Shown here: one piece after another, positions 63,217 through 64,000 of the stretch
How positions within the stretch are numbered: the stretch's first letter is position 1
How the letters are laid out: each line of letters begins with the position of its first letter
Source: Prunella strophiata
Lineage: Eukaryota > Chordata > Aves > Passeriformes > Prunellidae
Assembly (NCBI GenBank): GCA_036583965.1
Contig: JAZBQD010000034.1
Span: 5,107,222-5,171,221, forward strand
Direction of reading: 5' to 3'
Length of the DNA: 64,000 nucleotides
Translations under genes and position numbers: made by a program
The notes under the pieces: model-generated
What the model was told of the DNA's origin: nothing
The model's input: the letters and a program-made list of their open reading frames with translations, nothing else
The model's database searches: none

Positions 63217-63955
63217 TGTCCATTCCCAAATCCATCCCTGAATCCCTGACATCTGCCTTTGTACCATTCCCAAATCCATCCCTGAATCCCTGACATCTGC
63301 CTTGCACCATTCCCAAATCCATCCCTGAATCCCTGACATCTGCCTTGCACCATTCCCAAATCCATCCCTGAATCCCTGACATCTGCCTTGCACCATTCCC
63401 AAATCATCCCTGACATCTGCCTTTCCATCATTCCCAAATCCATCCCATCCCTGAATCCCTGATATCTGCTTTGCACCATTCCCAAATCCATCCCTGAATC
63501 CCTGACATCTGCCTTGCACCATTCCCAAATCATCCCTGAATCCCTGACATCTGCCTTTGTACCATTCCCCACTCCATCCCTGAGTCCCTGACATCAGCCT
63601 CTGCACCATTCCCAAATCCATCCCTGAATCCCTGACATCTGCCTTGCACCATTCCCAAATCATCCCTGACATCTGCCTTTCCATCATTCCCAAATCCATC
63701 CCATCCCTGAATCCCTGATATCTGCTTTGCACCATTCCCAAATCCATCCCTGAATCCCTGATATCTGCTTTGCACCATTCCCAAATCAATCCCTGAGTCC
63801 CTGACATCTGCCTTGCACCATTCCCAAATCCATCCCTGAATCCCTGGCATCTGCCTCTGTACCATTCCCAACTCATCCCTGACATCTGCCTTTCCACCAT
63901 TCCCAAATCCATCCCATCCCTGAATCCCTGACATCAGCCTCTGCACCATTCCCAC
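63217..63955. repeat. 43-bp minisatellite, about 17 copies
   Basis: Unit made of CATCCCTGAATCCCTGACAT, CTGCCTTGCACC and ATTCCCAAATC (43 bp), with shorter variants missing about 13 bp. It produces the 414- and 150-codon Met/Gly/Asp-rich open frames on the minus strand, which are not genes. Confidence 0.96.
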
Positions 63956-64000
63956 AGCCCCTGCTCTGGGGTCAGAGGGAGCAGCATTCCCACAAGCCAG

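Noticed and set aside
62668..63912. 414-codon Met/Gly/Asp-rich minus-strand open frame
   Set aside because: Mostly the 43-bp minisatellite; the rest has no domain.

Overview
The window is vertebrate nuclear DNA, almost certainly from a bird and probably a songbird. It holds several copies of the avian LINE CR1, two LTR-like blocks resembling passerine endogenous retrovirus LTRs, degraded MIR-like SINEs and many GC-rich minisatellites. The two genes have multi-exon structure with GT-AG junctions that keep phase.

Layout. (1) 1-19,950, plus strand: the 3' part of SH3PXD2B (TKS4), a podosome/invadopodium scaffold. Eight exons are visible, carrying all four SH3 domains and the proline-rich linker; the exons coding for the PX domain lie upstream of the window. 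The stop codon is at 17,014-17,016 and a 2.9 kb 3'UTR ends near an AATAAA at 19,929. The last exon carries a single-base frame disruption shortly before the fourth SH3 domain. (2) 19,950-20,960: a spacer of about 1 kb between two convergent genes, dominated by a (GGAAA)n polypurine tract. (3) 20,960-55,957, minus strand: complete NEURL1B, a RING-type E3 ubiquitin ligase of the Neuralized family. Five coding exons (556 codons plus stop) give two NHR domains and a C-terminal C3HC4 RING. Intron 1 is 25.4 kb and is full of repeats. The CpG-rich 5' end abuts a minisatellite of about 1 kb. (4) 57,350-64,000: NEURL1B 5' flank, with no gene seen, ending in a 43-bp minisatellite.

The two proteins act in different processes: TKS4 in Src-dependent actin and matrix remodelling, NEURL1B in ubiquitin-dependent endocytosis of Notch ligands. 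Their proximity is best read as old synteny. The paralogous pair SH3PXD2A/NEURL1 is also adjacent in vertebrates, which fits a duplicated ancestral block.

I found no new multi-gene system. The unusual material is structural: a perfect 1.18 kb pentanucleotide array, a CR1 tail that seems to have expanded into a minisatellite beside a NEURL1B exon, a G-rich minisatellite at the NEURL1B promoter, the frame disruption in SH3PXD2B, and a tail-to-tail gene order that may differ from mammals. Most long open frames here are by-products of tandem repeats or GC-rich introns. Gene assignments rest on protein motifs and remembered family sequences; no database search was run.
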